Shown: positions 15,679 to 24,670, counted from the stretch's first letter. The stretch is 64,000 bases of DNA from an uncultured Pelagibacteraceae bacterium (GCA_902591045.1 CACIZC010000001.1:1-64000), one strand, 5' to 3'. Notes: generated by a model from the sequence alone, not told the origin. Numbers and translations: made by a program.

Positions 15679-16869
15679 TTAAGAGTAAATATAGTCTCTC
15701 GTCGAGGGGGTGGTGTTTAGCCTCTTAGTAAGTTGAAGTTGGTATACAACCTGATCTCCATGTTTAAATGCCATTTCACAAGAAGACAAATAAAATTCAA
15801 ACATTCTAAAAAACCTTTCATCAAACATTTTTAAAACTTTTTCTTTGTTTTTTGTAAACCTATTCTTCCAATTCCTTAGAGTATGGGCGTAGTGCATTCT
15901 TAGAACTTCAATGTCAGATGATATTAGACCCGATTTTTCTATTGGGCCAGTAATTTCACTTAAGCTAGGAGTATAACCGCCTGGAAAAATATATTTTGTT
16001 ATCCAAGGCTGTGGGTTTCGTGGAGAGTTTACTGACCCTATGGTGTGTAAAAGAGCAACTCCGTCGTCTTTCAAAATTTCTGAAATTTTATTAAAAAATG
16101 TTCGATAAAACTTTCTGCCAACATGTTCGAACATTCCGACTGATACTATTCGATCATATTTTTCTTTAACCTGTCTATAATCCATCAACTTAAATTGAAT
16201 CTGATTTCCCAAATTCAATTCTTTTACTTTTTGATTGCTATACTTATATTGATTTTCTGATAAAGTTACTCCTGTTACTTGACACTTAGCCTGTTTTGCA
16301 ATTTCTATAGATAGATGTCCCCATCCGCTTCCAATGTCTAAAACTTTAGAATTTTCCTTAATGTTAAGTTTTTTTATAATGTGATTTATTTTATTTTTTT
16401 GTGCTTCTTCTAAAGAGTCATTATCATTTTTAAAATATGCACATGAATATTGTCTCAGAGGATCTAAAAATAGAAAATAAAGTTCATCTGAGATATCATA
16501 ATGGTGAGCAACATTCATTTTAGATTTTTTTATAAAATTAAAATTTGTTAAATAACGGTAAGAACCTCTAATTGTATTAATAAATTCGCTTATATTATTT
16601 GTTTTCTCACGCCCAATATTTTCGAGCGCCAAGTCTAAAAAATCACTCAGAGTTCCATTTTCAAATGTAATCTTGCCATCAGTATATGCTTCTCCAAAAT
16701 AAAGATCGGGATATAAAAGCAATTTGTAATGTAATTTTTTATCATGCATTTTCATTTTTATTGGATTTTTTGATTTTGGTTTTCCAATAACATGCTCTCT
16801 GCCATGAGCATCTTCTAATAAAAAACCATTTATTTTAAATAAATTATTTAAGAATTTAATAAGCAACAT
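15679..16869 (-). CDS. cfa: cyclopropane-fatty-acyl-phospholipid synthase family methyltransferase
   Basis: A 396-residue SAM-dependent methyltransferase that adds a methylene bridge, or a methyl group, to unsaturated acyl chains in membrane phospholipids. The SAM-binding motif is VLDIGSGWGHLSIEIA. The upstream family motif HYDISDELYFLFLDPLRQYSCAYF and the downstream VSVGMFEHVG and TKYIFPGGYTPSLSEI are diagnostic. Substrate unsaturated lipids would come from FabA/FabB encoded near 61 kb. Length matches the family. It lies 19 bases downstream of the DapA-family gene, same strand. Confidence 0.93.
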   Translation of the reverse strand: MLLIKFLNNLFKINGFLLEDAHGREHVIGKPKSKNPIKMKMHDKKLHYKLLLYPDLYFGEAYTDGKITFENGTLSDFLDLALENIGREKTNNISEFINTIRGSYRYLTNFNFIKKSKMNVAHHYDISDELYFLFLDPLRQYSCAYFKNDNDSLEEAQKNKINHIIKKLNIKENSKVLDIGSGWGHLSIEIAKQAKCQVTGVTLSENQYKYSNQKVKELNLGNQIQFKLMDYRQVKEKYDRIVSVGMFEHVGRKFYRTFFNKISEILKDDGVALLHTIGSVNSPRNPQPWITKYIFPGGYTPSLSEITGPIEKSGLISSDIEVLRMHYAHTLRNWKNRFTKNKEKVLKMFDERFFRMFEFYLSSCEMAFKHGDQVVYQLQLTKRLNTTPSTRDYIYS

Positions 16870-16888
16870 GTTTTATCTACCAATATTT

Positions 16889-17770
16889 TTATTTAGTTAA
16901 AGCACCTAATCCTTTTAACTTTTTAATTAATTCTTCCTTTTTGCTTTCGCTTAATAATTCTAAGGGAGGAAGTAAATTTGTATAAGTTTTGGTCTTCAAG
17001 CTTTTTAAAGTATGTAGTGCAGCAATTAAATTTCCAGTTTCGTCAAACGCTGTTCTTATGGCTTGAAGTTTTTCGTTTTCAAGAGAAGATCCTTTATTTT
17101 TAAAATCATCATAAACTTTTTTTGCTAAAATACCCTGAAACGTCCACCCAGTTGTGGCTGAGATAGTTCCAGACCCGCCTAACTTAAGACCGTCTAATAA
17201 TCTTTTCTCATTTCCAACAAACATTGAAAAATTTTTAGCTTTAAAATTATCCCAAAGATTTCCTGTACTATCTTTCATTCCAACTATATTTTCAGGAAAA
17301 TCTTTTATTAATCTTTTTGTTACTTCGGGCGTAAAAGCATACCCACTTAGTTTCAAAAAGTTATAAAGTATAATTTTGGCTTCTGGCACAGATTTAATTA
17401 TGTTTTTATAAAAATTATAAACACCGTTATCTTCATTTTTATAATAAGCAACGTTCATTATAAGAAAATTTTTAAAACCTGATTTAATTGAGTGCTGCAT
17501 AATATCAATAGTATCGTTTAAGCTATTGCACGAGGTGCCTATTAGAATTTTTTCTTTAAAATTTTCTTTGGATAAAGCATCAATAAAAGCTTTCTTTTCA
17601 GAAATTGAAATCAACTGTCCGCAGCCTGTGCTACCAAAAAATGCGGAACCGATTCCATTATTATCAAGGTCTTTTTTTGCTTGGCGGAGAGTTTCATTAA
17701 TATCTAGGCTCAAATCAGCTTTTAAAACTGACATCGTGGCTGCAAATACACCTTTTAAAATTTCCGACAT
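16889..17770 (-). CDS. DapA/NAL-family class I aldolase, substrate unknown
   Basis: A 293-residue TIM-barrel aldolase of the dihydrodipicolinate synthase/N-acetylneuraminate lyase family. The Schiff-base lysine is Lys166 (in VGMKDSTGN) and the catalytic tyrosine is Tyr136 (in ILYNF). The pyruvate-binding GxTG appears as GSTGCGQ. The arginine that true DapA uses to hold aspartate semialdehyde (after YNVPxRT) is missing; the region reads YNFLKLSGYAFTP. It is therefore probably not the lysine-pathway enzyme but a lyase for another 2-keto acid aldol. It is divergent from the GT9 gene, with 46 bases between starts. Confidence 0.82.
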   Translation of the reverse strand: MSEILKGVFAATMSVLKADLSLDINETLRQAKKDLDNNGIGSAFFGSTGCGQLISISEKKAFIDALSKENFKEKILIGTSCNSLNDTIDIMQHSIKSGFKNFLIMNVAYYKNEDNGVYNFYKNIIKSVPEAKIILYNFLKLSGYAFTPEVTKRLIKDFPENIVGMKDSTGNLWDNFKAKNFSMFVGNEKRLLDGLKLGGSGTISATTGWTFQGILAKKVYDDFKNKGSSLENEKLQAIRTAFDETGNLIAALHTLKSLKTKTYTNLLPPLELLSESKKEELIKKLKGLGALTK

Positions 17771-17816
17771 GTTTTTACCTAATTTTGTATATAAACGTAC
17801 TATAAATTAAAAAAGA

Positions 17817-18737
17817 ATGAAAATTCTTATTATTCAACAAAGATACGGAATTGGCGATATGGTAATTTTTTTACCCTATATTCACGCTATATCAAAAAAA
17901 TTTAACACCCCCGTTAGCCTATTATCCAAAGAAAGCTCAAAGGCAGATGATATTTTAGGAAAGGATAAGCATATAAGTGAAATAATTACATTAGACAAAA
18001 AGAAAGATGGCTTGAGTGGATTTTTTAAACTATCTAAAGAATTAAAAAATAGAAAATTTGATAAAGTTTTTATTTTTAACAGTTCTTTAAGATACAATTT
18101 AGTTGCAAAATTTTCGGGGATAAAATCAATTCATCAATATCCTTTATTTAGATCTAAAGATAATATCGTTCATAGTGCAAAAATTTTTACTGAAAAGGTA
18201 ATTGGAAATGTTGTTTCAACAGAACCTAATTTAAAAATTGAAAGCAACAATAATAATCTTAACAAAAATTTAAAAAATATTTGTCTTGGTATTTCGGCTT
18301 CAGGTCCTACTAAAAGATGGGACATAGATAACTACATCAAGCTTTGTATGGAGTTGGTAAAAATTAAAAAATGTAAATTTTATATAGCTGCTGGAAAAAA
18401 TGATTTTGATTTAATAAATAGATTTAAAAATTCAGATGTTGGAAAACATTGTGAGTCTTTTGAGAAACTTAGTATTAAAGAAACTTTACCCATTATAAAA
18501 AATTGTGATTGTTATATAGGAAATGATACGGGATTTGCGCATTTAGCTACTGCACTGGGAATCAAAACCTTAACATTATTTATGGATAGTCCAGTTATGG
18601 CCTACGGAAAATACTCTAAAAGAATGATTGTGGTTGAACCAGAAGGTGAAAAAAACAGCACTACCCATGACACTCTAGGTAAAGATAAAATTTCTTTTCA
18701 AGAAGTTTTAACTAAAGCATCTCAAATATTAGATTAG
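17817..18737 (+). CDS. glycosyltransferase family 9 (heptosyltransferase-like)
   Basis: A 306-residue GT-B fold transferase of the LPS heptosyltransferase family, acting at the inner face of the cytoplasmic membrane. Diagnostic features are the N-terminal QQRYGIGDMVIFLPYI (the usual GDxxLxxP loop), FNSSLRYNLVAKFSG, the central phosphate/nucleotide region GISASGPTKRWD, and the C-terminal CDCYIGNDTGFAHLATALGIKTLTLF with the conserved GNDTGxxHLA. Which sugar it transfers cannot be told. No other LPS gene is adjacent. The stop shares four bases with the opposing J-protein. Confidence 0.88.
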   Translation: MKILIIQQRYGIGDMVIFLPYIHAISKKFNTPVSLLSKESSKADDILGKDKHISEIITLDKKKDGLSGFFKLSKELKNRKFDKVFIFNSSLRYNLVAKFSGIKSIHQYPLFRSKDNIVHSAKIFTEKVIGNVVSTEPNLKIESNNNNLNKNLKNICLGISASGPTKRWDIDNYIKLCMELVKIKKCKFYIAAGKNDFDLINRFKNSDVGKHCESFEKLSIKETLPIIKNCDCYIGNDTGFAHLATALGIKTLTLFMDSPVMAYGKYSKRMIVVEPEGEKNSTTHDTLGKDKISFQEVLTKASQILD

Positions 18738-19246
18738 CTAAAATCGTTCTTTATAATAGTTTCTTTGGCTTCAGATACCATTTGAGCTAATTTTGTTGTG
18801 TTAATATCTTGATTGGAATCTGGATGAAGCTTTTGCATAATTTTCTTGTACTTTGATAGAACTTCTTTTTTTGAGCATCCCTTTTTTAATCCTAAAATAT
18901 TATAAGCATCATCAACTGTAATATTTGAAGAAGATTTGGAATAGTTTGCTCCAGATGTATAACTAAATCTTCCGGTTTGTCTAAGATAGTTTAAAAGTCT
19001 GAAAAGCTGAAAAAGCTGAAAAAAAGTTAAACCCTTGAGTTTGAGTAAAGGAATGAGTAAAAATAAAACTGGAATGCTAAAAGCATATCTTCCTACCAAG
19101 AAAAAAACTGCAGCCAAAATTAAAGAAAAAGCTATAATAATATATCTAATAGAATTAGCAATTTTTCTACTACTGGTACGAGCGAACCAATTCAATGCTA
19201 AATAAATTAGGACAAAAATTACAATTACGGTTATAAAAATATTCAT
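18734..19246 (-). CDS. membrane-anchored J-domain protein (DnaJ/TIM14-like)
   Basis: A 170-residue protein with N-terminal membrane segments (about residues 2-17 and 35-66) and a C-terminal J domain (about 110-170). The J domain has NILGLKKGCSKKEV, the HPD tripeptide in LHPDSNQD, and a truncated last helix. The architecture resembles alphaproteobacterial TIM14-like and DjlA-like co-chaperones that recruit DnaK to the membrane. Convergent with GT9 and divergent from oligopeptidase B, with only 13 bases between start codons. Confidence 0.88.
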   Translation of the reverse strand: MNIFITVIVIFVLIYLALNWFARTSSRKIANSIRYIIIAFSLILAAVFFLVGRYAFSIPVLFLLIPLLKLKGLTFFQLFQLFRLLNYLRQTGRFSYTSGANYSKSSSNITVDDAYNILGLKKGCSKKEVLSKYKKIMQKLHPDSNQDINTTKLAQMVSEAKETIIKNDFS

Positions 19247-19259
19247 ATAAATAAACTTT

Positions 19260-21326
19260 ATGAAAATACCACAATTAAAGAAAAAACCGACTACAAAAAA
19301 ACATCATAATATTGAATGGACTGACAATTATTCATGGATACATCAAAAAAATATTTTGGAAGTTTTGAAGGACAAAAAAAAATTGTTACCTAATGTAAGG
19401 TCTTATCTAGAAGAAGAAAACAAATATACGCAAGCAAATATGAAAAATACCAAAAAAGTCCAAAAAAAACTTTTTAATGAGATTAAAGGTAGGATCAAAC
19501 TAACAGATGAGAGTTTGCCTTTTAAAGATAAAAAATATCATTACTGGACCAAGATTACTAAAGAAGGCAATTATTCTAAAGCCCTTAGAAAAAAAATAGG
19601 AAGTAAGAAAACTGAGATTTACTGGGATGGAGATCTTGAAGCTAAAGGAAAAAAATTCTTCAGTGTAGGTGACATGTCGGTATCAAATAACGATAAGTTG
19701 CTTGCTTATTCAATTGATGAAAAAGGTAGTGAGTATTTTTCTATTTTCATAAGAAGAATTTCAGACAATAAAATTATAGAGGAAGAGATAAAAAATACAT
19801 CTGGAAGCATAACATGGTCTTATGATGATAAATTTATTTTTTATTCAAAACTAGACAAATTTCATAGACCTAGACAAATTTTTCGTCACCAACTTGGGAC
19901 TCCGATTAAAAAAGATTTGTTAATTTTTGAAGAAAAAGATGAAAAGTTTACTTGTGGAGTAAGTATTAGTTCGGACGAAAAATTTTATTTTATTCTTACA
20001 TCTGAACATACTACTTCTGAAATTTATTTTTTTAATAACGCTGAAAAAATAAAACCAAAACTATTCTTAAAAAGAAAACAGGGAATTGAATACTCGATTG
20101 ATTCCTGGAATGGATATTTTTGGATACATACAAATGATAATGCAAAAGATTTTAAAATTTGTAGATGTAAACATGAAAGTATAGAAAATATATCTGACTA
20201 TATTCCTGCAAAAAAAGACGTGCTGATAGGAGGATTTACACTCTTAAAAAATTGGATGATAAGATCCGAAAGAAGTGATGCATTAAAAAAATTATTTGTG
20301 AGAAATTTAAAATCAGAAGAAGAAGAAGAATTAAAGATTGCAGATGAAACTGTAATAAATCCAGGAGTGTCTCTTATACAAAAAGATAGAGATACGGATA
20401 AAATTAGAATTGGATTTGAATCGCCAAAAACACCAGGGAGAACTTATGAGTATAATATTATTTCTAAAGAAAAAAAATTAGTAAAAGAAGTCGAAGTTCC
20501 ATCTGGACATAATCGAGACGATTATATTGTAGAGCGATTTAATTGTAACTCTCATGATGGAAGACAAATTCCTATTACAGTAACTAGACATAAAAAAACT
20601 AAAGTTGATGGTAGCGCAAATCTACTTCTTTATGGATATTCTAGTTATGGTTCCAATGTACCGCCAAGTTTTTCTTCTACACGTCTCAGCCTAATTGACA
20701 GAAATATTATTTGGGCTACAGCACATTGCCGAGGATCAACAGATAGAGGGATGAATTGGTGGGAAGAGGGAAAAATGATGAATAAAAAAAATACTTTTAA
20801 AGATTATATAACGTGTGCAAATTTTCTGATTAAAAAAGGTTACACAAGTAAAGGTAAAATTATTGGCCTTGGAGGAAGCGCAGGTGGTTTATTGATGGGA
20901 GCAGTGCTAAACGAAGCACCAACATTATTTTTAGGAATGATTATGTCGGTGCCTTTTGTTGATTGTTTAACAACAAATTTAGATCACTCATTGCCATTAA
21001 CGGCAGGAGAATTTAACGAATTTGGAAATGCTAAAGAAAATAAAGAACACTTTGAGTATATAAAATCTTATTCTCCCTATGAAAATATTAATAAAATGGA
21101 TTATCCAAATATTTTAGTCACAACCAGTCTATCAGATAATAGAGTTCTTTTTGATGAGCCAACAAAATATGTTGCAAAATTAAGAGAGTATAAAAAAGAT
21201 AAAAATTTATTACTATTCAAATGTGAAATGGATGCTGGACATTCAGGTAGATCTGGTAGAGATGCAGCTATAGAAGAAATAAGCTTTGAATACGCATTTG
21301 CGCTTATGATTTCAAAAAAAATTTAG
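19260..21326 (+). CDS. ptrB: oligopeptidase B (S9 family serine peptidase)
   Basis: A 688-residue cytoplasmic prolyl-oligopeptidase-family enzyme that cleaves short peptides after basic residues. The N-terminal half is a seven-bladed beta-propeller gate and the C-terminal part an alpha/beta hydrolase. The nucleophile is Ser540 in GGSAGG, the acid is in TSLSDNRV, and the base is His661 in AGHSGRSG. The oligopeptidase B signature YSSYGSNVPP and AHCRGSTDRGMNWWEEGK are present. Length is right for the family (~690). It ends exactly one base before the opposing lipoprotein gene. Confidence 0.93.
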   Translation: MKIPQLKKKPTTKKHHNIEWTDNYSWIHQKNILEVLKDKKKLLPNVRSYLEEENKYTQANMKNTKKVQKKLFNEIKGRIKLTDESLPFKDKKYHYWTKITKEGNYSKALRKKIGSKKTEIYWDGDLEAKGKKFFSVGDMSVSNNDKLLAYSIDEKGSEYFSIFIRRISDNKIIEEEIKNTSGSITWSYDDKFIFYSKLDKFHRPRQIFRHQLGTPIKKDLLIFEEKDEKFTCGVSISSDEKFYFILTSEHTTSEIYFFNNAEKIKPKLFLKRKQGIEYSIDSWNGYFWIHTNDNAKDFKICRCKHESIENISDYIPAKKDVLIGGFTLLKNWMIRSERSDALKKLFVRNLKSEEEEELKIADETVINPGVSLIQKDRDTDKIRIGFESPKTPGRTYEYNIISKEKKLVKEVEVPSGHNRDDYIVERFNCNSHDGRQIPITVTRHKKTKVDGSANLLLYGYSSYGSNVPPSFSSTRLSLIDRNIIWATAHCRGSTDRGMNWWEEGKMMNKKNTFKDYITCANFLIKKGYTSKGKIIGLGGSAGGLLMGAVLNEAPTLFLGMIMSVPFVDCLTTNLDHSLPLTAGEFNEFGNAKENKEHFEYIKSYSPYENINKMDYPNILVTTSLSDNRVLFDEPTKYVAKLREYKKDKNLLLFKCEMDAGHSGRSGRDAAIEEISFEYAFALMISKKI

Positions 21327-21623
21327 TTAAAAACAATTCTTGCTGCTAAATCCGACCACTATATTTTTTGGATTAACCTCGAACCTTCTTTCGCACTTAA
21401 TTTTAAGTTTAGACTTAAAATAAACAAAATTTCTATTTTTATTCTGAGCAATTTCAATAACATCTGGCTTCCCATACTCAATTTTAAGTTCGCTCACAGA
21501 TTTATTTAGAAACTTACTTAGTTTTTTTTCTTCTTCGGATGCTGCGGCATCAACTTTTTGACTAACAGTCTTGCATGCCCCTAGGAACAAACAAATTAGT
21601 ATTATAAAAAAAAATTTTTTCAT
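21327..21623 (-). CDS. small predicted lipoprotein
   Basis: A 98-residue protein taken from ATG at 21623. A longer frame would prepend 25 unconvincing residues before the signal sequence. The N-terminus MKKFFFIILICLFLGAC is a lipoprotein signal with lipobox LGAC. The mature region holds SKFLNKSVSELKIEYGKPDVIEI, a pattern seen in SmpA/BamE-like small lipoproteins where a G-x-P turn follows a helix. It ends with two cysteines near KIKCER and SSKNCF. Function unknown; an envelope location is inferred. Confidence 0.65.
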   Translation of the reverse strand: MKKFFFIILICLFLGACKTVSQKVDAAASEEEKKLSKFLNKSVSELKIEYGKPDVIEIAQNKNRNFVYFKSKLKIKCERRFEVNPKNIVVGFSSKNCF

Positions 21624-21712
21624 TTTTTCAACTTTCCATAGAATACACAAATAATTATAAACAGAAATACAACTATAAGTATATAAGGGAAAACCCATTT
21701 TAAACTTTCTTT

Positions 21713-21747
21713 TAGATTTTTTTCTAATAATAGAATAATTAGTTCTA
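21713..21747 (+). promoter_or_regulatory. two short hairpins in the leader of the purine permease gene
   Basis: The 159 bases between the lipoprotein and permease starts hold two adjacent small inverted repeats: TTAGA/TCTAA (21713-21727) and TAGAA/TTCTA (21731-21747). An AAAGG Shine-Dalgarno-like sequence lies near 21774. The stems are only five base pairs and AT-rich, so they may be chance. The conserved core of a purine riboswitch was not recognised here. Confidence 0.2.
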
Positions 21748-21782
21748 AAGGGAAATATTAAAAAAATATATGAAAGGTCAAA

Positions 21783-23144
21783 ATGTTAAATAAATATTTT
21801 GAGTACAGAAAAAATAAAACAACTTTTAAAACAGAAGTAGTAGCCGGAGTAACAACTTTCTTAACAATGGCTTATATAATGTTTTTAAATCCATTTATCT
21901 TGTCGGGTGAATTTGCTGGTCCGGAAAAGGGATTTTTTGATTTTGGGTTTGTTTTTACCGCTACAATATTAGCAACTGCTATTGCATGCTTCATAATGGG
22001 TTTCATGGGAAAAACATGGCCAGTGGGTCTTGCACCAGGCATGGGGATTAATGCATTTGTAGCCTTCGGTGTTGTTGGTGGGATGAAATATACGCCGGCT
22101 GAAGCTTTAGCTACAGTTTTGCTTGCAGGTATATTCTTCTTGTTAATTTCACTCACTCCCATTAGAGCTTGGATAATTAACTCTATTCCTAAAAGTTTAA
22201 AACTCGGAATTGGAGCAGGAATAGGTCTTTTCTTAGCTATCATTGGTTTAGAAATAATGGGCGTTGTTGGTGATCATCCTGTAACATTGGTAACACTAGG
22301 AAACATTAAACATCCTCTTGTATTGTTAGGTTGTCTAGCATTTGTGGTGATGATTGTTTTAGAAAAACTTAAAGTAAAAGGTAATATCATTATAGGAATT
22401 TTGTTCTTTAGTTTGCTAGCTTGGCTGCCTATGTGGGAATGGACAGGCGCAACAATTAAAGATGGTGCATCTTTAGCAAAATTTAATGGTATTTTTTCTT
22501 CTCCACCACCAATAGGTTATTTGTTCGATGCTTTTGCTGGTTTTAGTGCTGGAAAAGTTTTTACAGCGAGTGGTATAACTGTAATATTTACACTCTTCTT
22601 TATTGATTTCTTTGATACAGCTGGAACTTTAACGTCAGTTGCAAACGTTTCTGGAAAAGTTGACAACAAAGGTAAAGTTAAAGATATAGAAAAAGCTATG
22701 CTTGCTGATAGCGTTGGAACTGTAGCTGGAAGTCTCTTAGGAACGACAACTGTTACTAGCTATGTGGAATCTGGTGCTGGTGTTAAAGCTGGTGGCAGAA
22801 CCGGTATGACTTCGCTTGTTATTGGCGCCCTATTCCTTTTGTGTTTAGGATTTGCTCCTTTAGCAACTAGCTTACCAAAAGAAATTGACGGGGCTGCTTT
22901 AGTGTATGTTGCTGTTCTTTTTGTTAGAAATATTACTGACATACAGTGGGAAGATATAGCTGAATCGGCGCCAGCAGTTTTGGCTATGATTACTATGCCT
23001 TTAACTTATAGTATTAGCAACGGTATCGCTTTAGCTTTCATTGCCTATGCATTAATTAAAATACTAAGTGGTAAGGCTTCTACAACTTCTCCAGCAATAT
23101 GGTTGGTTGCAGCACTAAGTGTTTTGAGCTTTGCAGTAGCCTAG
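21783..23144 (+). CDS. NCS2-family purine permease (AzgA/PbuG-like)
   Basis: A 453-residue inner-membrane protein with about 12-14 hydrophobic segments, in the AzgA/PbuG branch of nucleobase:cation symporters that carry hypoxanthine, guanine and adenine. Diagnostic stretches are TEVVAGVTTFLTMAYIMFLNPFIL at the N-terminus, GLAPGMGINAFVAF, FFIDFFDTAGTLTSVA, and the substrate-site GTTTVTSYVESGAGVKAGGRTG. The facing gene is a purine phosphoribosyltransferase, so uptake and trapping are encoded back to back. A strong hairpin terminator follows the stop. Confidence 0.93.
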   Translation: MLNKYFEYRKNKTTFKTEVVAGVTTFLTMAYIMFLNPFILSGEFAGPEKGFFDFGFVFTATILATAIACFIMGFMGKTWPVGLAPGMGINAFVAFGVVGGMKYTPAEALATVLLAGIFFLLISLTPIRAWIINSIPKSLKLGIGAGIGLFLAIIGLEIMGVVGDHPVTLVTLGNIKHPLVLLGCLAFVVMIVLEKLKVKGNIIIGILFFSLLAWLPMWEWTGATIKDGASLAKFNGIFSSPPPIGYLFDAFAGFSAGKVFTASGITVIFTLFFIDFFDTAGTLTSVANVSGKVDNKGKVKDIEKAMLADSVGTVAGSLLGTTTVTSYVESGAGVKAGGRTGMTSLVIGALFLLCLGFAPLATSLPKEIDGAALVYVAVLFVRNITDIQWEDIAESAPAVLAMITMPLTYSISNGIALAFIAYALIKILSGKASTTSPAIWLVAALSVLSFAVA

Positions 23145-23162
23145 AATATTAAATATTATTTA

Positions 23163-23198
23163 AAAAAAGGGTTGGATGAAAATCTAACCCTTTTTTTT
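23163..23198 (+). terminator. rho-independent terminator between permease and phosphoribosyltransferase genes
   Basis: The stem is GGGTTGGAT (23169-23177) pairing with ATCTAACCC (23182-23190), including one G-U pair on the plus strand. The loop is about GAAA, and the stem is flanked by a run of A on the left and eight T on the right. The symmetry makes it work in both directions. It overlaps the last codons and stop of the opposing phosphoribosyltransferase gene, and it is the clearest terminator in the window. Confidence 0.85.
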
Positions 23199-23714
23199 AT
23201 GTTTGTTTTTCAATTCTTCAATTCTAATTTCTTCGTAATGTTCAAAAGGTTGTACAATCCATGGATCACTTTTTAATCTAACAGCGCAATAATCTGGTTC
23301 AAATGTAGATTTTTTTTTCTTCCATAGGGTGGCTGTTTTTATGTCCTCAATTTTATCTTTTATTGGTTCATATTTTTTTAACCAATCTACACTTTTGTTT
23401 AGAGTAATTCCTGTGTCTGAAAGATCATCGCACAATAGTATTTTTCCTCCCATATTTTTTGCAATAGAGCTCATCTCTCTAGAAAATACTATGTTTCCTT
23501 GTTCATCCTCAACTCCCTTCCCGCTATAAGATTCAACAGCTAGGTAGGCACATTTTAATTTAAAAACTCTACTCAAAACATCTATCATGGGGGCTGCTCC
23601 ACGCATTATACCAACAAGCAATGTGGGTTTATAACCGCTATCATGAACCATAATGGCCAATTTTTCTACGATCTTATTGTATTCATCCCATGAAACAATT
23701 AATTTTTCTGACAT
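23184..23714 (-). CDS. purine phosphoribosyltransferase (Gpt/Hpt-type)
   Basis: A 176-residue type I PRTase that condenses a free base with PRPP. The PRPP-binding motif is ILLCDDLSDTGITL with the two acidic residues, and the N-terminal flexible-loop region GIMRGAAPMIDVLSRVF is typical of xanthine-guanine or hypoxanthine enzymes. WKKKKSTFEPDYCAVRLKSDPWIVQPFEHYEE is the base-side region, with an aromatic stack. Facing an NCS2 purine permease, it probably salvages hypoxanthine, guanine or xanthine. The exact base is not determined. The 3' end is inside the shared terminator. Confidence 0.85.
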   Translation of the reverse strand: MSEKLIVSWDEYNKIVEKLAIMVHDSGYKPTLLVGIMRGAAPMIDVLSRVFKLKCAYLAVESYSGKGVEDEQGNIVFSREMSSIAKNMGGKILLCDDLSDTGITLNKSVDWLKKYEPIKDKIEDIKTATLWKKKKSTFEPDYCAVRLKSDPWIVQPFEHYEEIRIEELKNKHKKKG

Positions 23715-23766
23715 ATTAATTCTGCTATCATAGTTAAAAAAAACTTAATTAAAAAGGAGAAAATTT

Positions 23767-24066
23767 ATGCCAAAAGCCTACTGGATAAGTTTGTATACAA
23801 AAATTGAAAATCAAGAAAATCAAAAAAAATATGCTAAAACTGTAACTCCTATTATCAAAAATTATGGGGGCATCCCTCTTGTTAGGGGAGGAAAATATAA
23901 GGTTTATGACGGGAATAACTTCCCAAGAACAGTGGTTTGGGAATTTCCTAGCTACGAAAAAGCAATCGAATGCCATAATTCCAAAGAATATCAGGCTGGT
24001 TGGGATCTAACCAAAGAAACCAGTACGAGACACATGCAGATAGTTGAAGGATTTAGTACTGAATAG
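23767..24066 (+). CDS. DUF1330-family protein
   Basis: A 99-residue ferredoxin-like alpha/beta-barrel protein. The features of DUF1330 are clear: N-terminal KAYWISLYTKIENQENQKKYA, the central GGIPLVRGGKYKVYDG, and VVWEFPSYEKAIECHNSKEYQ near the C-terminus. Members are small cytoplasmic dimers with no settled activity. A good AAGGAG Shine-Dalgarno lies about 8 bases upstream of ATG 23767. The 3' end overlaps the opposing AlkA-family gene by 14 bases. Confidence 0.9.
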   Translation: MPKAYWISLYTKIENQENQKKYAKTVTPIIKNYGGIPLVRGGKYKVYDGNNFPRTVVWEFPSYEKAIECHNSKEYQAGWDLTKETSTRHMQIVEGFSTE

Positions 24067-24670
24067 GTTCATTATCTATTGATCGCCAAAAATACCAAGT
24101 TGCTACAGAACAGTAAGGTGAAAATTTTTTTTGAAGTTTTTTTACAAAACTCTTTGGAGGTAAATATCTTTTTTTATAATTAATAGAGATAGCTCTAAGT
24201 AAACCTATGTCTTGAACTGGCCATATGTTTGGTCTGTTAAAAAAGAAAAGTAGTGCCATTTCAGCTGACCATCTTCCAATCTGTCTTAGACTAGAAAGAT
24301 AAATAATTGCTTCTTCATCATCCATTTTTTTTATTAGTCTTGGATCAAAGGATTTATCCAAAATTTTTTCTGCTAAACTTTTTATTCCTAATGCCTTTTG
24401 TCGACTTAAACCACATTTCCTCAAAGATCCCAGGGAAAGTCTTGAAACAATTTTTGGATTAATTTTTCCCTTGCATTTTTTTTGAAACTTAGAAAATACT
24501 GAATCAGCTGCTGCAGTTGAAATTTGCTGGCCTACTATTGATCTTGAAAGAGAATAAAAAAAGTTATTTCGAGTAGTTAAATGACCTTTGTGGGATCTAA
24601 TCAATTTGGACATGACTCTATCTTTTTTGGAAAGATATTTTTTAGACTTTTCCCACCACCTAGGCTTCAT
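24053..24670 (-). CDS. DNA-3-methyladenine glycosylase II (AlkA/HhH-GPD family)
   Basis: A 205-residue base-excision-repair glycosylase that removes alkylated bases. The helix-hairpin-helix is LRQIGRWSAEMALLF and the catalytic aspartate lies in IWPVQDIGLLRAI, about 20 residues later. SRSIVGQQISTAAADSVFSKF is the typical N-terminal helical motif. No iron-sulfur cysteines are at the C-terminus, which separates it from MutY/Nth. It overlaps the DMT transporter gene upstream by four bases and the opposing DUF1330 gene by 14. Confidence 0.9.
   Translation of the reverse strand: MKPRWWEKSKKYLSKKDRVMSKLIRSHKGHLTTRNNFFYSLSRSIVGQQISTAAADSVFSKFQKKCKGKINPKIVSRLSLGSLRKCGLSRQKALGIKSLAEKILDKSFDPRLIKKMDDEEAIIYLSSLRQIGRWSAEMALLFFFNRPNIWPVQDIGLLRAISINYKKRYLPPKSFVKKLQKKFSPYCSVATWYFWRSIDNEPIQY

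Noticed and set aside
15388-15720. Open frame of 110 codons on the plus strand opposite the coiled-coil gene
   Set aside because: It is the mirror of the lysine/glutamate-rich gene on the other strand; its composition (Phe/Leu/Ser-rich) is the expected shadow.
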